NCBI GenBank assembly: GCA_002730855.1
Contig: PCBA01000023.1
Span: forward strand, 1-28,419
Direction: 5' to 3'
Length of the DNA: 28,419 bases
DNA from: Gammaproteobacteria bacterium
Lineage (GTDB): Bacteria > Pseudomonadota > Gammaproteobacteria > Magnimaribacterales > Magnimaribacteraceae
This document shows, one piece after another, positions 14,378-24,300 of this stretch (its first letter is position 1; each line of letters begins with the position of its first letter). Below the pieces are notes generated by a model. It made no database searches. It was not told the origin of the DNA and worked only from the letters and a program-made list of their open reading frames with translations. Both the position numbers and the translations under genes were made by a program.

Positions 14378-16791
14378 TGAAATTAAGAAGATTCAATATT
14401 TCTTTCTCCGTTTTAAGCTTGTTTTTATTGCTCGCACCTTTTCAAGTTTCAGCCGAAGAAAATTGGGTTGTTAATGATATAAGGATCAGTGGCTTGCAAA
14501 GAGTTTCAGCAGGAAGTGTATTTAATGTAATGCCTATTTCAGTTGGCGATTCTGTTGATAAATTTGATTTACAAAATGCTGCGAAGACAATCTTCAAGAC
14601 AGGCCAGTTTGATGATCTTCAAATAGGTAGAGAGGGTAATACTCTAATAATTAGCATAGTAGAGAGACCTTCTATAGCGTCAATTGAAATAGACGGAAAT
14701 AAGGCTCTAAAGACTGAAGACCTCTTAAAGGGACTTGATGACGCAGGCCTGTCAGAAGGGCAAGTTTTTAAGCGCTCTATTGTCAATGGGTTAGCTTTAG
14801 AAATTCAAAGGCAGTATGTATCTCAAGGAAGATACGGTGCAAAAGTAGACGTTTCTACAGAGTCAGAACCTAGAAATAGAGTTTCATTAGATATTGAAAT
14901 AGATGAAGGAGAGGTTGCTGAAATAAAAAATATAAATATCGTTGGAAATACAAGTTTTCTTGATGAAGATATTCTAAACGCTTTTGAATTGAAGACTGGA
15001 GGTTGGTTTTCCTTTTTTACTAATGATAATAGGTATTCAAGAGAGAAACTAAAAGGAGATTTAGAATCTTTAGAATCATATTATAAAAACAGAGGTTTCG
15101 TGGAATTCCAGTTAGAAAGCTCTCAAGTGACTGTTACTCCTGATAAGACTTCAGTATTCATTACTTTGAATATTTCTGAAGGAACTACCTTTAAAGTGAG
15201 CGACATTAAAATAGTAGGAGATTTGCCTATAGAAGAAGAGATCTTAAATTCCCTAGTTCTCATTAAGTCTGGAGATATATTTAATCAATTTCTTATTACT
15301 GAAACTGAAGAACTATTTAAGAACATACTAGGAAATGAAGGCTATAGCTTTGCTGAAATTAGAGGAGTTCCAGATGTTAATGAAGAAACCGGTAACGTTG
15401 ATTTAACTTTTTATGTGGATGCGCAGCAAAGAACTTATGTTAGAAGAATAATCTTTAAGGGAAATAAGAGAACACATGATGTTGTTCTAAGAAGGGAAAT
15501 GAGACAAATGGAAGGTGCTTGGGCTTCTAACAGTTTAATAGAAAATTCTAAATTAAGATTAGAAAGATTGGGCTTTTTTAAAGAAGTAGAGTCAGAAACT
15601 ATACCTGTCCCAGGAATAAATGATCAAATTGATGTTGAATTTTCAGTTGAAGAAGAATATTCAGGGTCTGTTGGAGGCAGTCTAGGTTATGGAGCTTATG
15701 GTCTTGTATTAGGGCTTAACTACAATGAAAACAACGCTTTTGGTACGGGAAAGGCTATTGGTATTGGAATAAATGACAGCACTTGGCAAAGAAGCTATTC
15801 TTTTAATTACGGGGAGCCTTATTTCAACATAGATGGAGTTAGCAGGGGTTATAGCACTTACTTTAGGGAATCTGATTACGGTCAGTTTAATATTGCAAGC
15901 TACACTTCAGATTCTTTTGGAGCTGGAATTCAATTTGGCCTTCCAATTAGTGATATCGAAAGGGTTGGATTAAATTTAAATTATGACAACACTAGTATAG
16001 ATACTGGTTCTACGCCGGCATCTCAAATTATTGCTTTTACCCAATCTGAAGGAACTAAATTCGAAGTACTAAAGACACAATTCATTTGGTCAAAAGTTAC
16101 TTTGAACAGAGGTTTGTTTCCAACAGCTGGTCAATCGCAATCCTTTGCTTTCCAGGTTGCAATACCTGGAAGTTCTCTCACTTATTCTAAGATTACTTAT
16201 AGACATAAATACTTTAAGCCAATAATGGGAGGCAAGTTTGTTCTTGGATTTAGAGGTGAGATAGGTGCTTTAGAGGCTTACGGCGATACAAAAGTTGCTC
16301 CATTTTTTGAGCATTTCTATTCTGGTGGCATAAGCTCGGTAAGAGGTTTTAAGCAAAATACTCTTGGTCCGCGAGCTATACCTTCTCCGTATTACATAGA
16401 CAATGAAGGTAATAATATACTTGATGCTACTGGCAACCCTATTGCTAACCCTTATGCTTTTTATAATGATGATAGATCTATTGGTGGGGCTTATTTAGTT
16501 GAAGGAGGTTTTGACTTTATTTTTAGACTACCTTTCGTAGAAGACCAACGCTCAATGAGAAGCTCTTTTTTCGTTGATATCGGAAATGTTTTTTCTAAGG
16601 ACTGTGGAACTAGCCTGCTCAATATCAATTGCAGCGAATTAGATTTAGGGGAGTTAAGATATTCTTTTGGTGTTGGAGTTACATGGATCACTCAGTTAGG
16701 TCCAATGTCATTAGCCATCGCGTCTCCAACAAATGAAGGTCCATTAGATGAAACTGAGAACTTTCAATTTGAAATAGGAACTCAGTTTTAA
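14377..16791 (+). CDS. bamA: Outer membrane assembly factor BamA
   Basis: The Omp85 barrel that inserts other beta-barrels into the outer membrane, with BamE coded at 2.5 kb. From the ATG at 14377 it has 804 residues (E. coli 810): a signal peptide ending VSAEEN, five POTRA domains (the first with INDIRISGLQRVSAGSVFN style sequence), then the 16-strand barrel with the conserved loop 6 motif VRGF in GGISSVRGFKQNTLGPR and a final C-terminal Phe (EIGTQF). A TTG three bases earlier is also in frame; I preferred ATG, which overlaps the rseP TGA in the common TGATG form. Confidence 0.97.
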   Translation: MKLRRFNISFSVLSLFLLLAPFQVSAEENWVVNDIRISGLQRVSAGSVFNVMPISVGDSVDKFDLQNAAKTIFKTGQFDDLQIGREGNTLIISIVERPSIASIEIDGNKALKTEDLLKGLDDAGLSEGQVFKRSIVNGLALEIQRQYVSQGRYGAKVDVSTESEPRNRVSLDIEIDEGEVAEIKNINIVGNTSFLDEDILNAFELKTGGWFSFFTNDNRYSREKLKGDLESLESYYKNRGFVEFQLESSQVTVTPDKTSVFITLNISEGTTFKVSDIKIVGDLPIEEEILNSLVLIKSGDIFNQFLITETEELFKNILGNEGYSFAEIRGVPDVNEETGNVDLTFYVDAQQRTYVRRIIFKGNKRTHDVVLRREMRQMEGAWASNSLIENSKLRLERLGFFKEVESETIPVPGINDQIDVEFSVEEEYSGSVGGSLGYGAYGLVLGLNYNENNAFGTGKAIGIGINDSTWQRSYSFNYGEPYFNIDGVSRGYSTYFRESDYGQFNIASYTSDSFGAGIQFGLPISDIERVGLNLNYDNTSIDTGSTPASQIIAFTQSEGTKFEVLKTQFIWSKVTLNRGLFPTAGQSQSFAFQVAIPGSSLTYSKITYRHKYFKPIMGGKFVLGFRGEIGALEAYGDTKVAPFFEHFYSGGISSVRGFKQNTLGPRAIPSPYYIDNEGNNILDATGNPIANPYAFYNDDRSIGGAYLVEGGFDFIFRLPFVEDQRSMRSSFFVDIGNVFSKDCGTSLLNINCSELDLGELRYSFGVGVTWITQLGPMSLAIASPTNEGPLDETENFQFEIGTQF

Positions 16792-16811
16792 TTAATTTTA
16801 GGCTACTAAAT

Positions 16812-16833
16812 GAGCTTACAAAACTGTAAACTC
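16812..16833 (+). other. Hairpin between bamA and skp
   Basis: GAG-c-TTACA (16812-16820), loop AAAC, TGTAA-a-CTC (16825-16833): an eight-pair stem with one internal mismatch in the 71-base gap, the largest inside the superoperon. No T-run follows, so full termination is unlikely; mRNA stabilising or partial attenuation is possible. Confidence 0.4.
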
Positions 16834-16862
16834 CCTTCTTTGGACATTAACTAGGAAAGAAT

Positions 16863-17396
16863 ATGAGAATTTTCAAACACATTTTATTTACCTTTTTGGC
16901 ATTTTTTGTAATGTCTTCTGTAATTAGTGCTGCTGATTTGAATATAGCCACTTTAGATCCGCAAGGAGCTCTTTTAAGCACTAACGTTGCCAAGAAAGAA
17001 CTAGAGGAGCTTGAAAACTCAGAAGAATGGAAGGAAGTAGTTGAAGAGCTTCAAGCAAAAGCTACTGAAGCAAGAGATATTCAAGAAAAAACTCAAAAAG
17101 ATGGCCCTACTATGTCAGATGAGGAGAAACAAGAGGCAGCCCAGAAGTTCCAATCTCTTCAACAAGATATTAATTTTTTAAGGGAAAAGACAAATCAATT
17201 CCGCTCTCAAACTTTTCAAATTATTCAACAAGAACAGGCAGAAAAATTTCAAGTCATAGTTACTGAACTTATTAGAGCTAAAGGAATTACTCTCTTGCTT
17301 ACCAGCGGTGGTCAACAGACCTCCATACTGCATTCAGATCAAAGCTTTGATATAACTCAGGAAGTTGTTGACGCTATGAATGAAAAAGAAGACTAA
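16863..17396 (+). CDS. skp: Periplasmic chaperone Skp/OmpH family
   Basis: A trimeric periplasmic holdase that carries unfolded outer-membrane proteins to BamA, coded just upstream. The 177 residues comprise a signal peptide (RIFKHILFTFLAFFVMSSV, cut after ISAAD or so), a short strand with LNIATLDPQGALLST, and two long charged helices (about residues 40-135) that form the tentacle-like coiled coil. The sequence is poorly conserved outside this layout, as is normal for the family; the place between bamA and lpxD confirms it. AGGA at 16853-16856 supports the ATG. Confidence 0.92.
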   Translation: MRIFKHILFTFLAFFVMSSVISAADLNIATLDPQGALLSTNVAKKELEELENSEEWKEVVEELQAKATEARDIQEKTQKDGPTMSDEEKQEAAQKFQSLQQDINFLREKTNQFRSQTFQIIQQEQAEKFQVIVTELIRAKGITLLLTSGGQQTSILHSDQSFDITQEVVDAMNEKED

Positions 17397-17402
17397 TTTT
17401 TT

Positions 17403-18410
17403 GTGTCTCTTGATTCTGGAATCTCTCTTAAACAAATAGCTCTAACAATAGGTGCTAGACTTGAAGGCGACCCTGAAAAGAAGATTATAGGAATAAACAC
17501 TCTTCGGTCTGCTTCCAGTCAGGAGATTTCATTTATTGCAAGAGATTCATTCGCTGAACAGCTATCGGAAACAAAATCAGGAGCTTTAATTTGTTCGGAA
17601 GATTACTCAGATAAGTTTTCTGGAAATAAGTTAATTGGAGAGGACCCTTATTTATTGTATGCAAAATGTACAAAGTTATTTAAAACTAAGCTGATAAGAG
17701 AAAAAGGAGAGGTCTCTAAGATGGCTTATATAGGTGATAATACTTCTATTTCTAAGACAGCAAGTATTTCTAGTTTTGTAACTATCTCAGATGGGGTTGA
17801 AATACACGATGATGTAATTATAGGTTCAGGAGTATTTATTGGCCCTGGTTCAGTGGTTAGGAAAGGAACCCTAATTTATCCTAATGTAACAGTATATGAT
17901 TCTGTTTTTATAGGTTCAGACTGTGTTATCCACTCTGGAGCTGTATTAGGTTCAGATGGCTTAGGTTTTGCAAAAGAAGAAGATAATTGGGTAAAGATAG
18001 AACATCTAGGAAAAGTTTTAATAGGAGATAACGTAGAAATAGGATCAAATACTTCAATCGATAGAGGTTCTGTTGGAGATACGCAAATAGAAGATGATGT
18101 CAAAATAGATAACCTTGTTCACTTAGCTCATAATGTTTTTGTAGGAAAGGGGAGCGCTATAGCAGCCAATAGTGCTATAGCAGGCAGCTCAAGGATAGGA
18201 AGGAATTGCACTATGGCTGGCTGTAGTGCGATTATTGATAATGTAGAAGTAACAGATGAAGTACATATAACGGCAATGACTCTAATAACTAAATCAATAA
18301 AAGAAAAAGGCATATACTCTTCAGGAACACCTTTTATGAAGAATAGTGAGTGGAAGAGGAATGCTGTTAGCTTTAAGAGGCTTCATAATTTTATAACAAA
18401 AGAAAAATGA
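17403..18410 (+). CDS. lpxD: UDP-3-O-(3-hydroxyacyl)glucosamine N-acyltransferase LpxD
   Basis: The third lipid A enzyme, adding the N-linked 3-hydroxyacyl chain from ACP. The 335 residues show the uridine-binding N-domain (ISLKQIALTIGARLEGD, RSASSQEISFI, DPYLLYAKC), then a left-handed beta-helix of hexapeptide repeats from about residue 108, and LVHLAHNV with His243 at the place of E. coli catalytic His239. The start is GTG at 17403, which gives the family's usual N-terminus; no strong Shine-Dalgarno. Six bases after skp. The end overlaps fabZ by four bases (ATGA). Confidence 0.97.
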   Translation: MSLDSGISLKQIALTIGARLEGDPEKKIIGINTLRSASSQEISFIARDSFAEQLSETKSGALICSEDYSDKFSGNKLIGEDPYLLYAKCTKLFKTKLIREKGEVSKMAYIGDNTSISKTASISSFVTISDGVEIHDDVIIGSGVFIGPGSVVRKGTLIYPNVTVYDSVFIGSDCVIHSGAVLGSDGLGFAKEEDNWVKIEHLGKVLIGDNVEIGSNTSIDRGSVGDTQIEDDVKIDNLVHLAHNVFVGKGSAIAANSAIAGSSRIGRNCTMAGCSAIIDNVEVTDEVHITAMTLITKSIKEKGIYSSGTPFMKNSEWKRNAVSFKRLHNFITKEK

Positions 18411-18853
18411 AAGTAGATATAAACATTGAAGAGATTCAGGAGTTTTTACCCCATAGATATCCAATGCTATTGGTTGATCGAGTTTCAGAGATAATTCTTG
18501 GTGACTATATTAAGGCCTACAAGAATATTACAACTAACGAACCTTACTTCATGGGCCATTTTCCAGGCAAGCAAGTAATGCCAGGTGTCTTAATTGTAGA
18601 AGCCATGGCACAAGCTTCAGGTATTTTAGGGTTCAAGACTATGGACAAGAAGCCAGAAGATGGATCTATCTATTATTTTGTAGGAGCAGACAATCTCAGA
18701 TTTAAAAGGCCTGCTATACCAGGAGATAAGCTAATATTAGAATCAAAAGTAATTACTAACAAGAAAGGTATTTGGAAGTTTGATTGTAAGGCAACTGTTG
18801 AAGAAGAATTGGTTGGTGAAGCAGTGATTTTGTGTGCAGATAGACCAAAATAA
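18407..18853 (+). CDS. fabZ: 3-hydroxyacyl-ACP dehydratase FabZ
   Basis: It dehydrates 3-hydroxyacyl-ACP in fatty acid elongation and so competes with LpxA and LpxD, its neighbours, for the same acyl substrates. The 148-residue hotdog fold shows IQEFLPHRYPMLLVDRV, the catalytic His in MGHFPGKQVMPGVL and the catalytic Glu in VEAMAQASG, then NLRFKRPAIPGD. ATGA overlap with lpxD suggests coupled translation, which would help hold the lipid A to fatty acid balance. Confidence 0.98.
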   Translation: MKVDINIEEIQEFLPHRYPMLLVDRVSEIILGDYIKAYKNITTNEPYFMGHFPGKQVMPGVLIVEAMAQASGILGFKTMDKKPEDGSIYYFVGADNLRFKRPAIPGDKLILESKVITNKKGIWKFDCKATVEEELVGEAVILCADRPK

Positions 18854-18856
18854 GGC

Positions 18857-19627
18857 ATGCATCATTCCACTGCTATTATTGACCCTTCAGCAAAGATAGA
18901 TGATTCTGTTGAGATTGGTCCATACTCTGTAATAGGACCTGATGTGACTATAGGCAGAGATTCTAAAATAGAATCTCACGTTATCTTAAAAGGCCCTACG
19001 CAGATTGGACAAAGAAATCATGTCTTTCAATTCTCAACAATAGGAGACGGAAGTCCTGACAAGAAATATAAAGATGAACCTACCCTGCTGATAATAGGTG
19101 ACGATAATATTATTAGAGAGGGAGTAACAATCCATAGAGGAACTGTTCAAGATAAAGGTGAAACTAGGATAGGAAATAATAATCTTATTATGGCATATGC
19201 TCACATAGCACATGACTGTATATTAGGAAATGATATAGTTTTAACAAACCAAGCGGCTTTAGCTGGCTCAGTCAAGGTAGGAGATGGGGCTATATTTGGT
19301 GGCTATGCTATTGTCCATCAGTATTGCTCTATCGGAAGTTATAGTTTCTGTGCGATGGGAAGTTCAGTCAATAAAGATGTCCCAGCTTATGTAAAAGTTC
19401 GAGGGAATCCAGCTAAACCTTTTGGAATCAATGTAACCGGAATAAAGCGTTTGGGTTATACGAGTGAGGTTGTTGAGTCACTTAGATCAGCTTATAGATC
19501 AGTTTATAGAAAGAAAATGACAGTAGAGGAAGCAATCTCAGATTTAACTGATTTAAGAAAGAAAAATGAAGAAGTTAACATCTTCTTAAAGTCAATTGAA
19601 GAATCTACGAGAGGTATTTCTCGTTGA
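18857..19627 (+). CDS. lpxA: UDP-N-acetylglucosamine O-acyltransferase LpxA
   Basis: The first lipid A enzyme, transferring a 3-hydroxyacyl chain from ACP to the 3-OH of UDP-GlcNAc. The 256 residues form hexapeptide repeats from residue 8 and a helical C-terminus. AHIAHDC holds the catalytic His119 (E. coli His125). Counting 13 residues from the His of HQYC (His154; E. coli His160) reaches Met167, the place of the chain-length ruler: Gly173 in E. coli (C14), Met169 in P. aeruginosa (C10). This predicts 3-hydroxydecanoyl or similar. The C-terminus runs STRGISR, as in E. coli STRGLIR. The stop overlaps the lpxB TTG. Confidence 0.98.
   Translation: MHHSTAIIDPSAKIDDSVEIGPYSVIGPDVTIGRDSKIESHVILKGPTQIGQRNHVFQFSTIGDGSPDKKYKDEPTLLIIGDDNIIREGVTIHRGTVQDKGETRIGNNNLIMAYAHIAHDCILGNDIVLTNQAALAGSVKVGDGAIFGGYAIVHQYCSIGSYSFCAMGSSVNKDVPAYVKVRGNPAKPFGINVTGIKRLGYTSEVVESLRSAYRSVYRKKMTVEEAISDLTDLRKKNEEVNIFLKSIEESTRGISR
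19607..19624 (+). promoter_or_regulatory. Hairpin covering the lpxB ribosome site
   Basis: ACGAGA (19607-19612), loop GGTATT, TCTCGT (19619-19624) form a perfect six-pair stem at the end of lpxA. The Shine-Dalgarno-like GAGAGG (19609-19614) lies in the 5' arm and loop, and the last paired base is the first T of the lpxB TTG. A ribosome finishing lpxA would melt it, so lpxB translation may depend on lpxA translation. Confidence 0.55.
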
Positions 19628-20748
19628 CGATCAATCCTTCTAGACCTGACCAACTTAAAATAGCCATTGTAGCAGGTGAAAAATCTGGAGATGATCTAGG
19701 AGGGCCATTAATGGCTTCTTTAAATAAGCTACATACAGATATATCTTTTATTGGCGTAGGTGGTAATAAGATGTCAGATGAAGGTCTATCTTCGTTCTTC
19801 TCTCTAGAAAGAATTGCTGTAATGGGAATAATAGAACCATTACTAAAGTTAAGAGAGTTGTTATCTCTTAGAAGGAAATTAAATAATTTTTTACTTAAAG
19901 AGAAGCCTGATATCTTCATAGGAATTGACTCACCAGATTTCAATCTTCCAATAGCTAAGTTTTTAAAGAAAGAGCTAGGAATAAAGACGGTTCAATATGT
20001 CAGCCCTTCGGTTTGGGCCTGGAGAAAAGGAAGAATAAAATCTATGGAAAATTCTATTGACACAGTGATAACGCTTTTTCCTTTTGAAGGTGATGTTTAT
20101 AAAGAATCTAAAGTAAATACTTGTTACGTAGGTCATCCATTGGCTTATAAATTAAATGGAGATATTAATAAGAAAGAAAGCGAAGGAGAGAATATAGATA
20201 TAGCTTTGTTACCAGGCAGCAGGAGGTCAGAGATTGTAATGCTAGCTGACGAGATGATTAAAGCTGCAAAAGTTCTAAAGGAAAAGAATAATAATTATAA
20301 ATTTCATATGCCTTTATCAGATAAAAACCATCTATCTCTAATAAAAGAATCTCTGAACGAAGTAATAGATATTTCTTTTAACAATTCTCAAGAAATTTTA
20401 TCTAAGTGTAAGATGGCCGTCATTACATCCGGTACAGCGACACTGGAAGCTCTTTTGTTGAGAACGCCATGTGTAACTGTCTATAAAACAAATTGGTTAA
20501 GCTATAAAATTATTAAACCATTATTACGTATAGACTACTTCTCTTTACCTAATTTATTGTATGGCGGGGTTTTAACTCCTGAGTTATTGCAAGATGATGT
20601 CACATCGAAAAATATAATAGAAGGAATTAATTCAATAGAAAAAAAAGGACTAGATTATTTTGTTAATGAGTTTGATAAGATCCATTCAACTCTAAAAGCT
20701 GGAGGGTCAGAGACTGCTGCTAAAGAAGTTTACGATCTATTAAATTGA
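19624..20748 (+). CDS. lpxB: Lipid-A-disaccharide synthase LpxB
   Basis: A peripheral membrane glycosyltransferase joining UDP-diacylglucosamine and lipid X into the lipid A disaccharide. The 374 residues have KIAIVAGEKSGDDLGG, RIAVMGIIEPLLKLREL, DIFIGIDSPDFNLPIA, QYVSPSVWAWRKGRI, LLPGSRRSEI and ITSGTATLEALL, all in the order of E. coli LpxB. The start is TTG at 19624; it is the only start codon upstream of the conserved KIAIVAG and has GAGAGG nine bases before it, in a hairpin. Both its start (over lpxA) and its end (over rnhB) are four-base TTGA overlaps. Confidence 0.97.
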   Translation: MTINPSRPDQLKIAIVAGEKSGDDLGGPLMASLNKLHTDISFIGVGGNKMSDEGLSSFFSLERIAVMGIIEPLLKLRELLSLRRKLNNFLLKEKPDIFIGIDSPDFNLPIAKFLKKELGIKTVQYVSPSVWAWRKGRIKSMENSIDTVITLFPFEGDVYKESKVNTCYVGHPLAYKLNGDINKKESEGENIDIALLPGSRRSEIVMLADEMIKAAKVLKEKNNNYKFHMPLSDKNHLSLIKESLNEVIDISFNNSQEILSKCKMAVITSGTATLEALLLRTPCVTVYKTNWLSYKIIKPLLRIDYFSLPNLLYGGVLTPELLQDDVTSKNIIEGINSIEKKGLDYFVNEFDKIHSTLKAGGSETAAKEVYDLLN

Positions 20749-21305
20749 TTGAGGCGGGAGTTGATGAAGCGGGGAGAGGTCCCTTAGCAGGCCCCGTGGT
20801 TGCAGCAGCAGTTATATTAAAAGAGAATCATAAATTAATAGGTTTAAACGACTCAAAGAAGCTTTCTTCAACCACCAGAGAATCTTTATCTAAAGATATA
20901 AAAAAAAATTCAGTTGATTGGTCTTTTGGACATGCTTCTTCGCAAGAAATAGATGAAGTAAATATTTTGCAAGCTTCATTGTTGGCTATGGAAAGAGCAG
21001 TCTTAGGATTAACTAAAATTCCAAATAAGGTCTTAGTTGATGGACAGTTTAAGCCTAAAATAGGCATTGCTTGTGAAGCTATTATTGGAGGAGACACTAT
21101 TTATGAAAATATAATGGCTGCCTCCATTCTAGCAAAGGTTGAAAGAGACAGGATTATGATTAAGCTAAATAAAATTTACCCAGTTTACGGATTTGATAGA
21201 CATAAAGGTTATCCTACTAAGATGCATTTGGAACAACTAAAGAAGGCTGGACCGTGTGAGGCCCACAGGACCTCATTTAAGCCTGTTAAGCAATATATTA
21301 AATAA
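20745..21305 (+). CDS. rnhB: Ribonuclease HII
   Basis: It nicks RNA in RNA-DNA hybrids and removes misincorporated ribonucleotides. Visible motifs: AGVDEAGRGPLAGPVVAAAV with the catalytic Asp-Glu pair, LNDSKKLS, and later ILAKVERDRIM and YGFDRHKGYPTKMH. At 186 residues it is slightly shorter than E. coli's 198, having almost no extra N-terminus. The TTG start at 20745 overlaps the lpxB TGA (TTGA); no in-frame ATG precedes the conserved GVDEAGRG. It stands between lpxB and dnaE as in Pseudomonas and E. coli. Confidence 0.95.
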   Translation: MIEAGVDEAGRGPLAGPVVAAAVILKENHKLIGLNDSKKLSSTTRESLSKDIKKNSVDWSFGHASSQEIDEVNILQASLLAMERAVLGLTKIPNKVLVDGQFKPKIGIACEAIIGGDTIYENIMAASILAKVERDRIMIKLNKIYPVYGFDRHKGYPTKMHLEQLKKAGPCEAHRTSFKPVKQYIK

Positions 21306-21315
21306 AGATAGAGTA

Positions 21316-24300
21316 ATGCAAGATCTCGATTTCGTACATTTACATCTCCATTCAGAATATTCTCTCTCAGATGGAATCATTCGCATTGAGGAATTAGTAT
21401 CTAGAGCTGCAGATCTAAATTACAACTCTATAGGATTAACTGATTTAACCAACTTATTTGGCCTATTGAATTTCTATAGAAAGGCAAGGCAGAATGGTAT
21501 TAAGCCTATAGTTGGTGCCGAGATAAGAGTTGTTAAAGATAAAGATTCACTTTCAGCACCAATTGTCTTGTTAGTAAAAAATAAAAAAGGGTATATAAAC
21601 CTTACAAAAATTGTTTCTAAAGCTTATGTTGAGGGACAAATTAACGGGGAGCCAATGGTAGAATTTTCATGGCTAAAAGAGTTCTCTGATGGATTGATTG
21701 CACTTTCTGGCGGCATTGAAGGACATATAGGCCAGTCAATATTATCTGGCAATCTTAAATTAGCTGAAACAAGAATAAATTTCTTTAAGAACTTATTTGA
21801 AGAAGATTTCTTTTTAGAAATACAAAGGCTAGGTAGATCTAATGAAAGTGAATATAACGAAGCAGTGATTGAAGTTGCTTCAAGATTAGGAGTTCCTTTA
21901 GTAGCAACAAACAACGTTAGATTCTTGATGCCCATAGATCCAGAAGTTAACCCTTCTGATTTTGAAGCTCATGAAGCTAGAGTTTGCATACAAAGAGGTG
22001 AAATTTTAGATGACCCTAGAAGATCTAAAGACTATATGGAAACCCAATATTTAAGGTCTAAAGAAGAAATGATAGAGCTCTTTTCTGATCTACCCGAATC
22101 ACTTATAAACTCTGTAAGAATAGCGGAAAAGTGCAATCTTGATTTGGATTTAGGTCAATTCTATCTTCCTGACTTTGAAGTACCTAAGGATCAATCTCGT
22201 GAAGACCATTTAAGGAGCCTTTCTAAGAAAGGCTTAGAAAAGAGAATAGAGGATATTGCTAATTCAAAAAATACCTACGCTGTAGATAATAATAAATATT
22301 TTGAGAGGTTGGAATATGAGCTTGAAATGATCTGTAAATTAGATTTTGCAGGATATTTCTTAATCGTTGCTGATTTTGTTAACTGGGCTCAAGAACATAA
22401 AATACCTGTAGGACCAGGAAGAGGGTCCGGGGCTGGTTCTATCACTGCGTATGCTTTAGGCATAACTGCAATAGACCCTATTAAGTATGATTTACTATTT
22501 GAAAGGTTTCTTAATCCCGAAAGGGTTAGCAACCCTGACTTCGATATAGATTTTTGTATTGAAGGTAGAGACAAGGTTCTTGAATACGTAACCAATAAAT
22601 ATGGGAAAGATTCTGTTGCGCAAATTAGCACTAGAGGAACTATGGCCGCAAGAGCAGTCTTAAGAGATGTTGTGAGGGTTCTTGGTAAGCCTTATGGCTT
22701 TGGAGATAGGTTAGCTAAAGCAATACCAGATGTTTTGGGCATTTCTCTTGAAGAAGCTTATAAAGAAAAACAATTCAAAGAAACTATTGATGAATCTGAA
22801 GAGGCTAGAGAAGTCTTTGATATGGCTTTAAAGCTTGAAGGGCTTTCTAGGAGCGTTGGGACGCACGCTGCAGGAGTTGTGATAGCCCCTACTGCTTTAA
22901 CAGATTTTACTCCTCTAATATTAGATCCAGATAAAGGAACTGTAGCGTCCCAATTTGACATGGGAGATGTAGAGTCAGCTGGATTAGTTAAATTTGATTT
23001 TCTTGGTCTTAAAACTTTAACTATCTTAGATCAAGCTGTAGAAAGGATTAATTCTAAAAAACAAGATCCCAAAGATCATATAGATATTGAGAATCTATCG
23101 TTAAAAGATAAGAAGACCTTTGAATTGCTTCAGAGAGCTGAGACTACTGGAGTATTTCAACTAGAATCAAGAGGAATGAGAGATTATTTAAGACAACTAG
23201 TGCCTAATGATTTTGAAGATATTGTCAGCATGAATGCTCTTTACAGGCCAGGGGCATTAGGAATGAATATGGTTGATTCATATATCAATAGAAAGCATGG
23301 AAGGGAAGAGGTTACATATGGGCACGATGCTGTAAAGAAGATTCTTAGTACCACTTATGGAGTTATTGTTTATCAAGAACAGGTAATGCAGATAGCTCAA
23401 GAGCTATCTGGTTTTAGTTTAGGCCAAGCAGATATATTACGTAGAGCTATGGGTAAAAAGAAGAAAGAGGAAATGGAAAGACTGCGTTCTACGTTTGTTG
23501 AAGGAGCGGTAAGCAAAGATGTAGATAAAAGATACGCAGCTAATTTATTTGATCAAATAGAACAGTTTGCGGGTTATGGATTTAATAGGTCGCACTCAGT
23601 AGGTTATGCCTTGATAGCCTACCAAACTGCCTGGTTAAAAGCTCACTACCCTGCAGAGTTCATGGCATCAGTGTTATCTTGCGATTTGGGTAATACAGAT
23701 AATATTCAATTATTTGTAGAAGATTGTAGAAATATTGGCTTGACTGTTAATAAGCCTGATATCAATAAGAGTTCTTACCAGTTTGAGGATACAGATTCTC
23801 AGACAATACTTTATGGACTAGGCGCAATAAAGGGCATAGGTGAGTCTTTGGTAGAAAAGATAATTAAAACAAGAAATGAATCAAAATATAAAGACTTGTT
23901 AGATTTTTGTATTAGAGTTGGATTTAATAGAGTCAATAAGAGAATACTGACAGCGTTAATAGGCTCTGGTGCCATGGATTGTTTAGGCGATAGAAGTTCC
24001 TTATTTAATAGAATAGATTCTGTATTAAAGAACGCAGAACAAACAACAGAAAGAGGTAAGAGCAACATTAAAGACTTCTTTGAGCAGCAAGAAGATAATT
24101 ATGAGATTGAAAAAGAAGTTTTTGAAGACTTAGGGTTCGATCCTGTCTCGGCTGAATGGAGTGCTTTAGGCTTTTACTTAGATACACACCCCTTAGACGA
24201 CAAGAAAAAAGAAGTAAGAAGAATGTGCGGCTTTTTTATATCGGAATTACAAACAGAATCCCATACTCAACGTGTTGCCGGAACCTTGCTGCATCTCAAT

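Noticed and set aside
21256..21315. dnaE start at 21256 inside rnhB
   Set aside because: The ATG at 21316 yields the standard DnaE N-terminus and avoids a 50-base overlap.
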